NCBI RefSeq assembly: GCF_000003815.2
Contig: NC_049990.1
Location: forward strand, 8,940,290-9,004,289
DNA from: Branchiostoma floridae
Taxonomy: Eukaryota; Chordata; Leptocardii; Amphioxiformes; Branchiostomatidae
Length of the DNA: 64,000 bases
Direction of reading: 5' to 3'
Shown here piece after piece: positions 1 to 12,496 of this stretch; position 1 is the first letter of the stretch, and every line of letters starts with the position of its first letter. Under the pieces are notes generated by a model. The model was not told where the DNA came from. It was given only the letters and a program-made list of their open reading frames with translations, and did no database searches. Made by a program: the position numbers and the translations under genes.

Positions 1-121
1 CCCTTCCCAATCATCATTGACTGAGTGCGAGAGTAGATAAATAAGTCTGTGCTGTCCATGGGTGGGTAATGTTCACTAAATCCCTGCAGCTGAACATAAG
101 TTACTGAGGGTGGGAAGATAT

Positions 122-244
122 ACCTGAACAAGGTCTCGTATGAGGTATAATTCAGATTATACTGTAGATGGTAAGTACATCTTAGCATAACCCCCAATTA
201 TACCTCACTGACTCGACCTTGTTCAGGGAGAGTACAATATGCAG
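122..244. repeat. Foldback repeat with a distant inverted copy
   Basis: Arms around 122-151 and 197-230 are imperfect reverse complements sharing a CCTGAACAAGGT..GAGGTATAATT core. The segment 197-244 (48 bp) also recurs as an exact reverse complement at 6041-6088. This looks like a dispersed small foldback family. The second copy lies outside the 1-5960 inverted repeat, so the two repeat pairs are not nested. Confidence 0.7.
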
Positions 245-1350
245 ACTCCAAAGCTGTATCTGGACAGCACAGGTATCAACTGAAGTATCAGTTATAGTCT
301 AAGAAGGTCAGTTCTCGTGACCTAATGTCCTACCAGTATAACTGTTAGATAACACTGAGTGCCTGATGAACAAACACTGAAAAAGCATTAATCCTTAGGA
401 CTTGGTACACATTGTCCAGTCCCATCAACTTGCCCCCCCCTTTTCCCAAGGGGAAGGAGCCATCCTCAAGTCACCTTTGAGGAGAAAAACACAAACCTCT
501 TGTTTCCCTTCATAGAGGGGAGAAACCCATTAGATGAAGTGGCTGATCCTCGTGAAAGAACAGCCTATAACAATAAAATAAATCAATGTTTATTGCACAA
601 CAATTGTAACGGGTACAATGTACATGTAAGGTAAGGCAATGTATAGCATGAATGTGTTGAACGACTGGGCTAATATAAGAGCGCCCAAGCCATCTATCGA
701 CCACAGGAAACAATAGCTGAAATTCAAGCTAACTGTGGCTCTAAATAAACCAAAGAGTACCAACATACCAATAATACATTTGAATTGGTGTGGTTCATGC
801 AAAACATGAAGTCAACTGTGTTAGATTCCTCCGGAATCCCCATAACGTGTGTAACAAACATACTGAACTTGTAACAAGTAGAAGCCTCATCTGTGGCAAA
901 GGCAATCTTTACAAATACAATCGAAGTGAGTACCAATTTTGGTAACTCAACATCACATTTTAATGTTTCCAGTCAAGTGGATTGCAGGCTGCCAGAAGCC
1001 AGCCTTGTGAGCCTAAATTGCATGGCTCACTTGTCACCCATCACCTACCGGAAGCTCGGGATAGTGACGTTCAGAAAGGTGTCTGGTAACTTGCATTGTT
1101 CCCCAACACCTAATTTAACAGTGAACATTTTACACTCACACATGAGTACAGTTCCACCCTTAACGTGTGAACTTGTATATTTCACTAAGAAACATTAATA
1201 GCAAGAAGTACTTGCAATATGTCAATATCAACTGACATCAAGAGTAGCACTGAAGGACAAGGTACATTGTGGGCCTTCGTCATGTTGCGGACACCAGCAA
1301 AACTATAAGGGTTGACATAATACGAAAAACATCACAAGTTTTATCGTATT
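245..1350. other. Intergenic, no supported gene
   Basis: Only short open frames occur, without splice-site support or family resemblance. A run of C is present near 432. Nothing functional is supported. Confidence 0.6.
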
Positions 1351-1352
1351 AA

Positions 1353-1577
1353 TCCCATCACATGTCCCATCATATTGATCACATCACATATCTCATCATA
1401 TTGATCACATCACATATCTCATCATATTGATCACATCACATGTCTCATCATATTGATCACATCACATGTCTCATCATATTGATCACATCATATGTCTCAT
1501 CATATTGATCACATCATATGCCTCATCATATTGTTCACATCACATGTCTCATCATATTGATCACATCACATATGCTT
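1353..1577. repeat. 26-bp minisatellite (about 8 copies)
   Basis: A 26-bp unit, CATCATATTGATCACATCAC followed by ATGTCT or ATATCT, is repeated about eight times in tandem with a few substitutions. The copies at the right end are the most diverged. Confidence 0.9.
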
Positions 1578-4500
1578 CAGCATACTGACCAGCTGGATAG
1601 TATGATAAAAAACCCAGATGGTAACAATGCAACAACGTCTATTAACGTTAGTCTGTGTGCAAAGACTGCACAAGATAATTAAATTGATCTTCTCTGCAAT
1701 GTCTGCCATGATCAGTTTTGATCATGGCTATGTGTAACATGTTCTACAACTCTGTTGTAAGTTACCTGTGAACTTAAAAGGAACACATATTGCGCTACTT
1801 CAACACCATGTGAAGAAGAGGGGCGACGGACGTTTCCGTCCGTAGAAGCGCCAGCAGTAGCTTAACGCTAATAACAAGCCACAAAACATGTACAAAACAT
1901 AATGTAATTGAAGCAAAAATAGTCTGCACAATTTCTCCGCACAACTCAACCATATTAGCGATAGTTGTGGAGACGTATCAAGCTCGGGCAGCGGCGCCAA
2001 TTCAGAACAAGAGTTCCGAAACTTGAAGTTCACGTTCATATTGGTACATGTAGCCAAGGCGTTTTGCCCCTTGACTTCAGATTACCGCTGTACACGTAAC
2101 CAAGTAACTACTGGTGTAAAATTAGCAGCCAGAAAGGTAGCTAAGTTAATGTAAGGCGGCAGAATTGCGTGCTCGAGGCCCCTCCTCAAAAACAGGGCCA
2201 CCGATTTCCCGAAAAATATGAATGGAACATCGGGGGGCGTTCATGCCGACAAGATAAAAAGCGGGTTGCTTTTAAGGTCTTTTAATACCCATGACACCAC
2301 TGAACGTTACGCTGATAGTGGACTTTCAGTCGGATTCAACCAATGTGATGTTCCCGATAACGTATAACGTGTAAAAAACAGGTCTATAGCTGAGCCTGGA
2401 ACGTAAATTATGGCGGCCAAAATGTTACCAGCACGTTCCAATGACCTTTTGACCCTTTAATGGGGTCCTCTAGCGATTTAAACAAGAATCGCACTTCTGA
2501 TACAACATTAGCCAACGGTATTTATAAACATCCGACTAAGTGCTTGTAGATTCGGTAAGTCTACTGGCAAGAATAGCAGGTTTCACACCTGCATACGAGG
2601 TATTGAACGTCTACAATATTCGAACGGTAGTGTCCTTGATTGGATCAAGGATAAGTTACCTGATTGGCTACCTCAATAGCCCCTGCTCTGGTGACTGGGA
2701 ATCCCCGCCAGTCCAGGACGAGCACGTGGCGAGCAACTGTATACAATGCTCAGATGGTCGGCATATAATAGTTAATCAACCAGTTAAAGAACGTGGTTAA
2801 TATTTTCTTCATCCTAAAACAACAGGAAGAAGACAACGTTCCGGTGTCAAACACCAACATGCTAAGAATGATGAGGATACTTCCAAGCCGAGCGATGTGG
2901 ACGCAAGGCTAAACAGTGTATAACTGACAAGTGTCTGCCATGTTCAGACTATATTGTCTGTTTGCACTATAATGAACACAACAAAACTCCATTGTCGGCT
3001 CTTGTGATAAGGCCGCGCCGAACAGCAAAAAGTGTGGCAATTAAAATTATTGCCATAGCGACGGTTTTAATGTTTATAAGTTTTACAGATTGTTGTTGTT
3101 AATGGGTTTTAATAGTCGTATTCCATTCGTTTGGCGATCGATGTTCATAGAGCATTGCTGTCAAAGGGGGTCCCTTGTGAGTGAAGGGTGAACTAATGTA
3201 AATGCTCCTCATCGATTTTACAAATCAGGGCCTCATTTTACATGAATGATATCAGTTGATCATCCTCTCTAGCTAAATAACAATATGCTAAAAAAAGGGT
3301 TTTTGCCAGTATCGATATAGATATATATATAGATATATAGATAGATAAAAATATTTTTCTACTGAATTAATTGTGTTTGTCATGAATTATGCAAATAAGG
3401 CTCTCATTTGCATAAACTATATAACTTGATCATCTCCAACGAATTGACATGCGCAATATATGTTAAGAAAGGAGACTTTTGTCGCCTTTTCTGCTAATTT
3501 ATGCAAATTAGGACCTAATTTGCATAGTTAATGTTAAACGATGTTCACTTGTACATAACTTCCAAATGCTACAAGTAAGAAGTTCCCGTCATTTATCAAA
3601 ATGACATTATAGCATTTTCTCATTAATTATGCAAATTATGCATTTATTTATCAATATTCTCCTCTTTCTCAGTTACAAAGGTCACATGTTGTAATGGTCC
3701 TTTAATTGAGCTGAGCATGTTTCCCAATTTATTATGCAAATTAGCTTCCACTCTGCATAATTCTTCATAACTAATATGTAATTATATTAAGCATCACGTA
3801 ACCTATCCACATACCAAAAACCATAACAATCCGTCAACCCCTTCTTTAGTTATTCCCTTTAGAAGTCTGACACCTAAGTCTAAACCTGTCCTGCAGTTCC
3901 AAAATAAGCCGCTAGGGGGCCCAAACCTATACCACTTACTTACAGCATCAAGAGCTGTCTACCACTTAAGATTCATAGCCGCAGCATGTCCAGAACTCGA
4001 GATATCAAACCAAGAAGTTCCGCTGCAGTACCGTAACAGGCCACTAGAAGGCCAAAAATCTTATCGCTTCCAGGTCTCAACAAGAACTACCCACGTACCG
4101 AATATCAATACAATTCATCCAGGCGTTCTTGAGCTATGGTGGTCTTCTACAACCGGCACACACATACAAACGCTACCCAAAATATAACTTTCTTGGCGAA
4201 GGTAACCATCACATCGCTATCTCACAACCCCCACATGTTTTAAGCTCAAACAATGCTTGTTTCACACATCAGTTTGTACTTTTGAAAACAGAAAGATATT
4301 AAGGGTGAAGAAGGCCACCAAACTTTCCAAACTCCTGGACACATAAACCACGAACGAACCCGGAAGTGATTTCCACGACTCACAGGTCATTTTCCGAGAA
4401 ACATATCTCCACAATCTTTTACCCCCTGTTTCAAATGTTTACATTTCCATGACCACCATACTACATACTACAATTCGGGTACGTTTGAAGTCCTAGGCTT

Positions 4501-5160
4501 TTCTCAATTTTGCCCGGCTATCAATCAAAAATTGCCTTGCGCGAATACGGAAAACACTGATGAGCACGTACGTGCCCTGGGCGACTGGAAAGCTTACCCG
4601 TGGAGGTAATGGTACAGTCCGGCATGATGCAACTACGCATGCGCGGACTTTTGACATTCCTGACATTCCTATACAGTTTTTAGAATACTTTGGAAACGGT
4701 TCCACACTATACTATTAAGCTCGCCCATCAGGCGTCGCTAAAAAGGTAAACAATCGTTCTAACCGTAGTAAGTAGGTAAACACAACAATGTTACCTGAAG
4801 TTCCGTGAAGCACACAGAGCTCCTTCTTCCCATCTTCTGGAACATACTTACCAGGAAGAAGTAGAATCATAAGAATGCTCCGCAACCACGCCCGGGACGG
4901 TCAATCCTGAGTGAGCGGAGTTCGGAGGAATACCGCCGACCATTTGCCGACAACATTCGCAATGTTTGCATTGTTTGCATAACAATGGTTTATTAGAAAG
5001 GACACGTGTTCCTCGTATAGAACAATATTCTATCAAGACTACCAAAAACATGTTAGACTCGTCAACATGAACATGTTAAATCTTGTTGTCTAAGTAACAA
5101 CAAAGAGCCAGACGTTTTTCCTAAGTCAACCGCTCATAAAACGACTTTAAATTATGGGTT
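1578..5160. other. Intergenic, AT-rich, no supported gene
   Basis: The stretch contains an AT dinucleotide-like tract near 3312-3350 (GATATAGATATATA type). It also contains a block at about 3380-3790 with repeated ATGCAAATTA-like phrases, including octamer-like ATGCAAAT in several places. No coding frame with splice or family support was found. Confidence 0.5.
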
Positions 5161-5880
5161 AAACTGCTGGACGCTCCTCCTAGACGAGCGTAGAATGCAA
5201 CGGCAACATGCCTAACAGCGTGTTCAACATGGAAGCTTATCCGAGCAACCATAACGGAGCGACCGGAGCCCGTAATCTACTTACAGTTCCATTGAGATGT
5301 CGATTACCCCGACCGGCCCACGTGGCACGGCGGCTGCCGCTCCTTCTGAATATGGATGGGGCCACGAGAACAGTCTTCCACCGTTCTCGAATCTTTAGCG
5401 TCACCTGGCGCAAAGAACGTGGGGTATTACCTCAATTCTCCGAAAGGGCCAGTGCCTCAACCTCGGGCACCATGGCCATAGCGGCCGTCTGTGGCTGCGC
5501 TATCCTCCAGGTTTTTCGGCCTGGTGCGCCGATAATGCCAGCTCCGTGTAAGGCACAAGGTATGACGGCCGTCTGTATACGTAGCCTCGCCGATAACCTC
5601 CAGGTTCTACGGCATGCTTGGCCCGAATTCTTCCCGTGCATGTTGCGCCGAAAGGGCCTTTTGGTCCTTCCCAGCGCCTGGCAAGCCTTGAGCGCTAAGC
5701 TCGACCGCCAGTACCGATAGTAGCCCGCCGATAGGGGCTTTTCACCCTTCCCGGTCTTACGGCCTGCTGCGACGATAGTAGCCGACCGATAGGGGCTTAC
5801 CCTATCGGCGGCATGGTGCGCCGAAAGTGGTTCTTCTCGTAGCTCCACCACTTGATAATTTTCCAACAACGAAAAACTGA
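5160..5880. repeat. GC-rich block with diverged sub-repeats
   Basis: This block is much richer in GC than its surroundings. It carries diverged repeats of a phrase like CCTCCAGGTTYTWCGGCMTG near 5500, 5590 and 5745, and repeated GCGCCGAAAG and CCGATAGGGGCTT motifs. A 170-codon open frame on the plus strand (5208-5720) and a 145-codon one on the minus strand overlap it. Open frames on both strands of GC-rich repeated DNA argue against coding. I recognise no protein family. Confidence 0.5.
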
Positions 5881-6040
5881 GTCACTACCGGATCATACCG
5901 GAGCAAACTCGATGCGTGCACCTTGCGCGAAGCACAAAAGGAAATGATGATTGGGAAGGGGCGTCATCACGTGAGGTCCCATCATGCTTTTCTTTTCTTT
6001 TCTTTGTATGTTGTGCACCATCTAGCGATTCCCAGGAATA

Positions 6041-6088
6041 CTGCATATTGTACTCTCCCTGAACAAGGTCGAGTCAGTGAGGTATAAT
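6041..6088. repeat. Inverted copy of the 197-244 repeat
   Basis: This is an exact 48-bp reverse complement of 197-244. The foldback partner arm seen at 122-151 is absent here. Confidence 0.85.
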
Positions 6089-7583
6089 AGGCTCTTTCAT
6101 TGACACTATGTGACCTGTCAGTTGATAGACTACTATAAATGTGGCAACTTTAGACTCCACTTCCTCTCGCTCTGGCAGCTCCCAAAATTCCGGTCAGTCT
6201 GTAGTGACATCATTTGCTGTCACTGTGGTGAGATGAGTATGGAAAAATACCACAAAAACAAACGAACCCCCCAAACAATACCTCTATAACGTTACCTAGA
6301 AATAATGCCACACAACACAGGTTTGTACTGTCAGTTTGTATGCTCGAATAACACACCGTTTACATGAGCTTTTACAGTGGAATACAAAAGCTACATACAT
6401 AACAATATAAGGCGATTTCACTGGGCTGTTCTATTTGAAAAGTTGGCATGACAGTCAAGAAGAAAATGACATGACATATGAGAGGATTTAAGAAAAATAA
6501 AATAAACGTGGGTGCTGAAGAACAAATTAATTCAAGATATGTCAATTAGAAATAGAACTAAAAAAGGGAGGAGCCAGGTGACATTTGCCTTTCTAACCCT
6601 TAACGTTTCAAATAGAATAGCCCAGGATTTTATGAGAGTACGACAATTTCGAACTCAATCTGTAAACAATGGTAGATGGTACAGAAATCATTTCAAGTAC
6701 AAGACTGCGGTGCAATGTGTAAATTAAAAGTTAATAAAAAATAAAAATTAAAAAATCCTTTGCCATTTGCAGAAGGTTCAGCAATTACTGCAAACTTAAA
6801 TGCATTTGCAGTCTCTCTGTTGACATGTACTCAGATCAAGATCTCTACTGGTTGAATGGGTGATTCTGCCAGATCCCAATCTGCATCCTGACATAAACAT
6901 AACATTTTCAACTGCTATGATGACATGAAAGCACTGTGTAATACCAGTGACAGATCTACATCTACATGTTGGGTATCACATTAAATGTTACTCTGCACTA
7001 TGTACATGACTGTTAGTAACATTCGGATGTTAAGCACTGGGTAAATGTTTAAACATCACAGTCACTTTCTATATCATACCGGCAATAATATCTGCATAGT
7101 CGAATTGTCACAAAAATATCTCATTTCTTAATTTTCTACAGACAGTACAAGAGTCTCTAGCAACATACCATTTTGGAAGTCTGCTTATTAGTATTTAATG
7201 TATTGTGACAAGAATGTTTGCTACTGACACTACACATTTTCCTGTCCTACATATTTAATATTATTCTTATGGATCCAGTTATATATAATTTCACTAAAAG
7301 TACAAATGAAAGAAGGCTTTTATAATTATAATCTGATTGTAGGTCACCAGAATATACAAAACTGATCACAAAAACAAAACAACAAAAAAGTATGATATAA
7401 AAATGATCTCAGGTAAACTAAACTGTTGTTATAAAGCATATATTTCATTCATTGGAAAGACTGCAGATGCCCTAACAACCACTTTTGGACATCGTACAAT
7501 TTATGATTCTGTTTCAAGCAGGCTGTAACAGAACAATCTCTACCACTGGATAAAATTTGGAGATCTAATTTTGCATGTTTGAG

Positions 7584-7634
7584 TGACATCCATCACTCTT
7601 CTTCAGCAACACTGAAGAAGAGTGATGGATGTCA
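7584..7634. repeat. Perfect 23-bp hairpin, 5-nt loop
   Basis: Arms TGACATCCATCACTCTTCTT-CAG and their exact complement are separated by CAACA. A decayed relative of the arm (GAGTGACTTCCATCACTATT) is near 47020, so this is probably a dispersed foldback repeat. Confidence 0.85.
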
Positions 7635-8475
7635 ATAAAACATCCAGAGCAAAATTTTCGATTTTTTCTCCAGTTGTAGAGGTTGAATTGCATTGAATAT
7701 CACAACTCAAGACTCAGTAATTCTGTCAACTTATTGACTTTCACATCTTTCAGACTTATCTAAGAATATGATATAAATTACTGTTAAACAGCTTTATACA
7801 TAGTTTCAAGAAAGTATCATAATTATGGCATCGTATATAATACTGTAGCCCACACCTTGCCTAATCAAATCTAGAACAGTAGACAGCAACTATAGCATGG
7901 CATAACTAAGTTCCCTTAGGAAAAAATACAAGCTTTATCATTGTACAAAGCAACAAATACTGAATTTCAACACAACACCAACTCCCTGAATTAGCTAAGA
8001 ATGTAAACATATACTATAAAGCATAATTTTGTAGTTATTCTAGGATCACTAATATTACATGGTATTCCTAATTTCTACACTGACAAACGTTCAAAAAATA
8101 TTCTAGCTATAACTGTACATCATTTGCTCCTAGAGGGTCTCTGGTATTACTTAAATTTTCATTATTTGTACACCAGCTAGCTTTGTTATATGTTAGTACC
8201 ACAACATGACATACATGTACAGCATGTACCCTTTCAGAAGAAAACACGTCACCCATGTTTTTTTTCTTTTGTTCCATGTCCAATAACTAAATTTCCTGTA
8301 ATTCCATAACTTTTGCAGTTTAGTTGTCAACATTCACGTAGTTGCACATTGGGTGGTTATAACACCCCATTTCCACTAGAGGCCGAAAACACACTTTGAC
8401 CGTTGAGTGACCAGAGATTTGACAGCTCATTCAACAAATTTCAAAGATAAAGAACAAATCTTTTAGCCTAATAGA

Positions 8476-8556
8476 CATCCTACGTAGTGACCGCTGGCTC
8501 AATACTTTCACTTGCTAACCATGTATTGAGCCAGTGGTCACTACGTACGGAGGATG
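8476..8556. repeat. Foldback repeat, arms about 30 bp
   Basis: The left arm at 8476-8504 (CATCCTACGTAGTGACCGCT..) and right arm at 8524-8556 are near-perfect complements around a 19-nt loop. It resembles a small palindromic MITE. Confidence 0.8.
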
Positions 8557-9021
8557 GTACAAATCTTGTGTGTTTTGTTGTGTTTAAAATCATACTTTTT
8601 TTATATAGCATCATATTTCAACTATGAAATCAAAGTTCACAGAAATTCACTTTTGGTCACTGTACAGTCACTCAACAATCACCATCTAGTGAAAAGTGGA
8701 TATCCGGACCTATGCTTTTTTCAAGCAGGTGAGCTTGCACCCAGCTACATGTATTTATAAAGAAGTGCTACATACATTTTGTAATGACTTGTTAACTATG
8801 AATTACATACACCTTTTTATGCATCGTCAACAATGTCTAGCCAGTGAAATATTTCATGTCTGAAGTAACAAAACTCTTTGAGATAAGGACAATTTAGATT
8901 CATCATTTGCTAAAAGAACACGTTTTGCCGCCATTCAAATAAACATATTGCAGCATGGAGTATCGTTGTGGTTGTCCCATACTCTACATCGTACAAATAT
9001 AAAAAGGATGTGAATTCTTCC

Positions 9022-11684
9022 TCAGAGTAGTGACTGCTCAAACATGATTCCCTCGAAGCCCTCTGGCGCTGTGTGGTAGAACTGAGAGAACTGTGTGTCT
9101 AGGATGGCACTCTCATCAACTGGGGTTGGACATGGAAAAGAAAAGAAAAGTAACGGTAACCATAAATTCCATTATTTTTGCAGGAATTTCTTTGACTTTG
9201 GAATTGGCTATGGTATTCTACGTATCCTTTTTCCAATACCATTTTTTAAACATACAACATTATTTGCGCATTTTGCTGCTTATTTGAAAAACTTATGGTA
9301 TGGTCACTCACCATAGAAGACTGGGAAGACTGTTCCTCTGATTCCTGTGACAGTGCAGGGTAACTGTGCCCCATTCCTGTAGAAGTTCATTTCTATATGG
9401 TCGTACGTGACACCCTAAAAAGATACAATGACATTTACAATGTTATGACCAGCATTTAACTACATGACTTTATCTGTATTATTGAAAATACAGAAGTGTA
9501 CTTCATACCTGATATCATTCTGCTCTAAGATTAGAAAAGAAATGAAAAGACGGACAGACAAAACACTGGGTGCATGTGCACTTTGTGCACCAAAATTTAG
9601 AGTTGTGTCCTAATATTCTACTGTGGGTGCACCAGTGCACCTTTATATGTGTAGGGTTATGGACATACTGGGTAGAAACTAATAATTGCTCAGTTCAAGA
9701 AAGTCAAAGAAAGGGTATACAAGATAGTATAATGTTGGAGACTCACAATGACGTCTCCCTCCTCCACATAGTTGGTGAGTTTGTGGATCATTTCTCCGTC
9801 GTGGAACACGGTTCCATCTGACCTCAGTACCCAGCTGTCCTTATCCATCCCCAGGGGGACTGAGTTCAGGTTACTCTTCCTGGTGGCCAAACCAACACCC
9901 CAGATACCTGCAACATGCACAAATGTGTCAAATTCATATTTCAGCAAGTCTCAGGCCAGTCTTGTGATCTCGTGAGACAAGGTCATTCCGTGATCAGGAT
10001 GTACTTTTTTGAAGGGACGTGTCTTACATGTCTTACACTGATTGAAGAATACTTGAAAGTTGAAGTATTCTGTTGACAAATTTGTTGTTACAGCATCACA
10101 TTACGACCATCTTGTTGTTGAGTCTGTTATCTTAAGCATATGAAAATACATTTTTATCAATTTCACATTGCAAAGTTCAGATTTCTTTCCATCCCAACAA
10201 ACAAATTTCTGTCCTGGGATGGAGTGTCCTGGAGACAGCACTGATTACAACTTATATAAGTTATAGCAGGTTTCTTTACACCTACTTGAACTTACCTGTT
10301 GACTGCACCTTGATCTCAAAGTAGGCTTTGTTCTGGACTATAGGTGCATTAGCTAGGGCCGCACCTGTACCACAGATTCTCCTGCAACTCTTCACAATCA
10401 CAACATCGGTTCCTGTGCAAAAAAAAATATACCAAACTTAATGACAATGTGTTTAACCTCATGATGAAATGACATATATGTGCCTGACACACAAAGAAGA
10501 CTACAACTACATACTGAACCATTCAAATGTGGTCATGTGGCTATTGTTCCTGTCAAAAATGTAAAAAATTGACAGGGAGCACAGTATAATAGGCTTAGAT
10601 AAGTGGAGGCCAAATAGAAGAATCTGTACAATATCTTAACAGGTAGTGCATTCAACTTACATGTGGAAGGCCATGACTTTGATCCCTAGTAATAAAGAAA
10701 TAATTTTTTTTCTACCATGACACCCTTTTTTTTACTACTCTAGATAGTTAAGGAATCTTGCTCAGGGGTGTCAGAAGTATTATTTCCCACCATGTTACCC
10801 AAGGCCAGGGCAAGGATTGACAGGTGTTTTCACAAGCCCTATTAAAGGAGCATGCTGTCAATAGTTTCAACATAGAATCTTACTGACAGGACATCCTATC
10901 AATAGGTCAGAAATATTCTTATTGACAGGAACATAGTGTTAATAGCCCCAGCCTTAAAATCTTAATCTTATGTAAATGAACTGTAAAATCTAGTATTTGT
11001 TTTTTTCCTACGAGAAGTTAACAAATTTGATTGTAAAGCTACACCAGCTGAATTTAAAAAACATTGTCACCTTGCCAAGACTGTGGCGTTACTGCATAAT
11101 ATGTTTACTATTCAGACTCAGACAGAAGCGACTACAATACTTTGGGTCTACAATCTTCAGGTAGATTCATCTGTGGCATAAGATATCTAAGCTGGCCAAG
11201 AGTGGAGTCAGCCGTCCACCGTCAAATTCTGCCTGGAGATTATCAATGCTGCATGCTGTTCCGAAACACACCATAATTTTTACACAGACAACAACCGGTA
11301 TCTCAATCTAAAAAAAAAATCCAACAGGGTATGCTACAAAGGACATAATGCTAAAGAATTAAATCATGCAATTTGACACAAAGTCTGAAGCAAAATTCAA
11401 CAATCCGTGGCAAAGGAATAGCCAACAAAATCATGACCATGATGTCATCATCAAAATTGCCCTACTTCGGACCAGGAAAAGGGGGAGGGTCCCAAAACTT
11501 TGAACTTTCAGAGAGTACCTAATCTCAGAACTACGAACAACCGGACGCAGATAAAACGCCAGGGTGTTTCCTTACCCATGTGTGAAGTGTCCAGTTGGAC
11601 TGTGGGCAGTTCTTTGAGCGGAACGTGGTTAAATCCGCCCGCAGACGCCCAACAGCAGCGGAAACAGCAGAAACACGCCGCCAT
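9022..11684 (-). CDS. SPRYD7: SPRY domain-containing protein 7
   Basis: Five minus-strand exons (11576-11684, 10296-10412, 9747-9907, 9312-9414, 9022-9119) join with consistent phases and GT..AG borders. They give 588 nt, 195 aa plus TGA, about the length I recall for the vertebrate protein (196 aa). The first exon encodes MAACFCCFRCCW, a Cys-rich start, then HVPLKELPTVQLDT. A single SPRY (B30.2-like) fold follows: RRICGTGAALANAP, YFEIKVQSTGIWGVGLATRK, VEEGDVIGVTYDHIEMNFY, GIRGTVFPVFYVDESAILD and the ending GFEGIMFEQSLL. SPRY domains are protein-interaction modules, and no enzymatic role is known to me for this member. The ATG is in strong context (AAGATGG). The gene lies head to head with the selenoprotein gene. 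Confidence 0.96.
9552..9652. repeat. Fragment of GTGCAC-rich dispersed repeat
   Basis: GGTGCATGTGCACTTTGTGC and GGGTGCACCAGTGCACC phrases match the interior of the MITE family seen intact at 37518-37880. This copy, in SPRYD7 intron sequence, lacks recognisable ends. Confidence 0.5.
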
Positions 11685-12496
11685 CTTTTCTTTGGAGGTA
11701 CTGATGGGAGTATCCGCGCAAAAGCATATGCCCTTCTGACGATTTTTATTGCAACAAATTAGCACTCAATATATGTGAGCTTACTATGTATTTTATGTAT
11801 AAATAATCTTGATAGGTTTCACCGAATTACATGACAGTTTTACACAAATAAGTGTAATAGACGCTACTTTGATATCTACAAATTACACATTCAGAACCTT
11901 AGTGAAAGCACGGTAATTTAAGACCGCCACAAAACGGATATAAGTTGATATATCCTCCGCAATCTCATTATCTGTGTTGTTTGAACAATTTTTTCTCTTT
12001 GTTGACTACAAAAATATATTTTGTCGATAAAATTGGTTTAAAATTATAAATATTGCTGCAATTATGTCGTCAACATAAATAAAAGGCGATAAACTTTATT
12101 TGCGCATCGTTGCGGTGATGCACCTGTCAGCTATCCCGCCCGGTGGTTGATGGGCAATTTGGGTTATTCTATCTTTTAAGGGTGTATAAATAATACCTTT
12201 GAACAATATAAACAAAGATTTTGACGTTTTTAAAAGGAATATTTCGATACTAGTGTCCAAATTATCATTAAATTTGATTTGTAATTTGATTATATGACAT
12301 TTTTTTAAAATTTAAATGACTTTTTTGTTCGTTGTGTAGTATCTGGACATCTGAATATCTCAGTGGAAGAGTCTAACATCTAGGGTCAACGTACGTGAGG
12401 TCAGTGTTGCAAAAAGTTGCAAGTCTTGCATACATAGGAACGTCTTGCACCATTTGGGCTCGAGTTTTGCAGCTGCCGCGGAGGTTTTGCGGCACG
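11685..12496. promoter_or_regulatory. Shared divergent promoter region
   Basis: These 812 bp separate the start codons of SPRYD7 (minus strand) and the selenoprotein gene (plus strand). Both 5' UTRs and probably both promoters must lie here. The part nearest each ATG is GC-richer, while the middle is AT-rich. I see no obvious TATA box placed for either gene. A bidirectional promoter is inference from spacing alone. Confidence 0.5.

Larger units (their letters stand above)
1..5960. mobile_element. Possible large non-autonomous TIR element
   Basis: The first 18 bases (CCCTTCCCAATCATCATT) recur as an exact reverse complement at 5943-5960. An 18-bp match in this orientation is not expected by chance, so the span may be a DNA transposon-like unit. 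I see no transposase or other recognisable protein inside it. The left flank is outside the window, so a target-site duplication cannot be tested and the repeat may extend further left. The interior holds a minisatellite, AT-rich DNA and a GC-rich sub-repeat block. The alternative is two unrelated copies of a short repeat in opposite orientation. Confidence 0.35.
6089..9021. other. Region downstream of SPRYD7, no supported coding gene
   Basis: AT-rich DNA that may include the SPRYD7 3' UTR at its right end (minus strand). I did not identify a convincing poly(A) signal. Two strong hairpins (7584-7634 and 8476-8556) are listed separately. No coding exons were recognised. Confidence 0.5.

Noticed and set aside
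1353-1577. CRISPR-like array
   Set aside because: Direct repeats are adjacent without unique spacers, and this is an animal genome; it is a minisatellite.
1800-2057. Minus-strand 85-codon frame with a hydrophobic stretch
   Set aside because: No splice donor, no partner exons and no recognisable family; it may be chance.
5208-5720. 170-codon open frame on the plus strand
   Set aside because: It lies in GC-rich sub-repeats with an equally long frame on the other strand, and no family resemblance or splice structure was seen.
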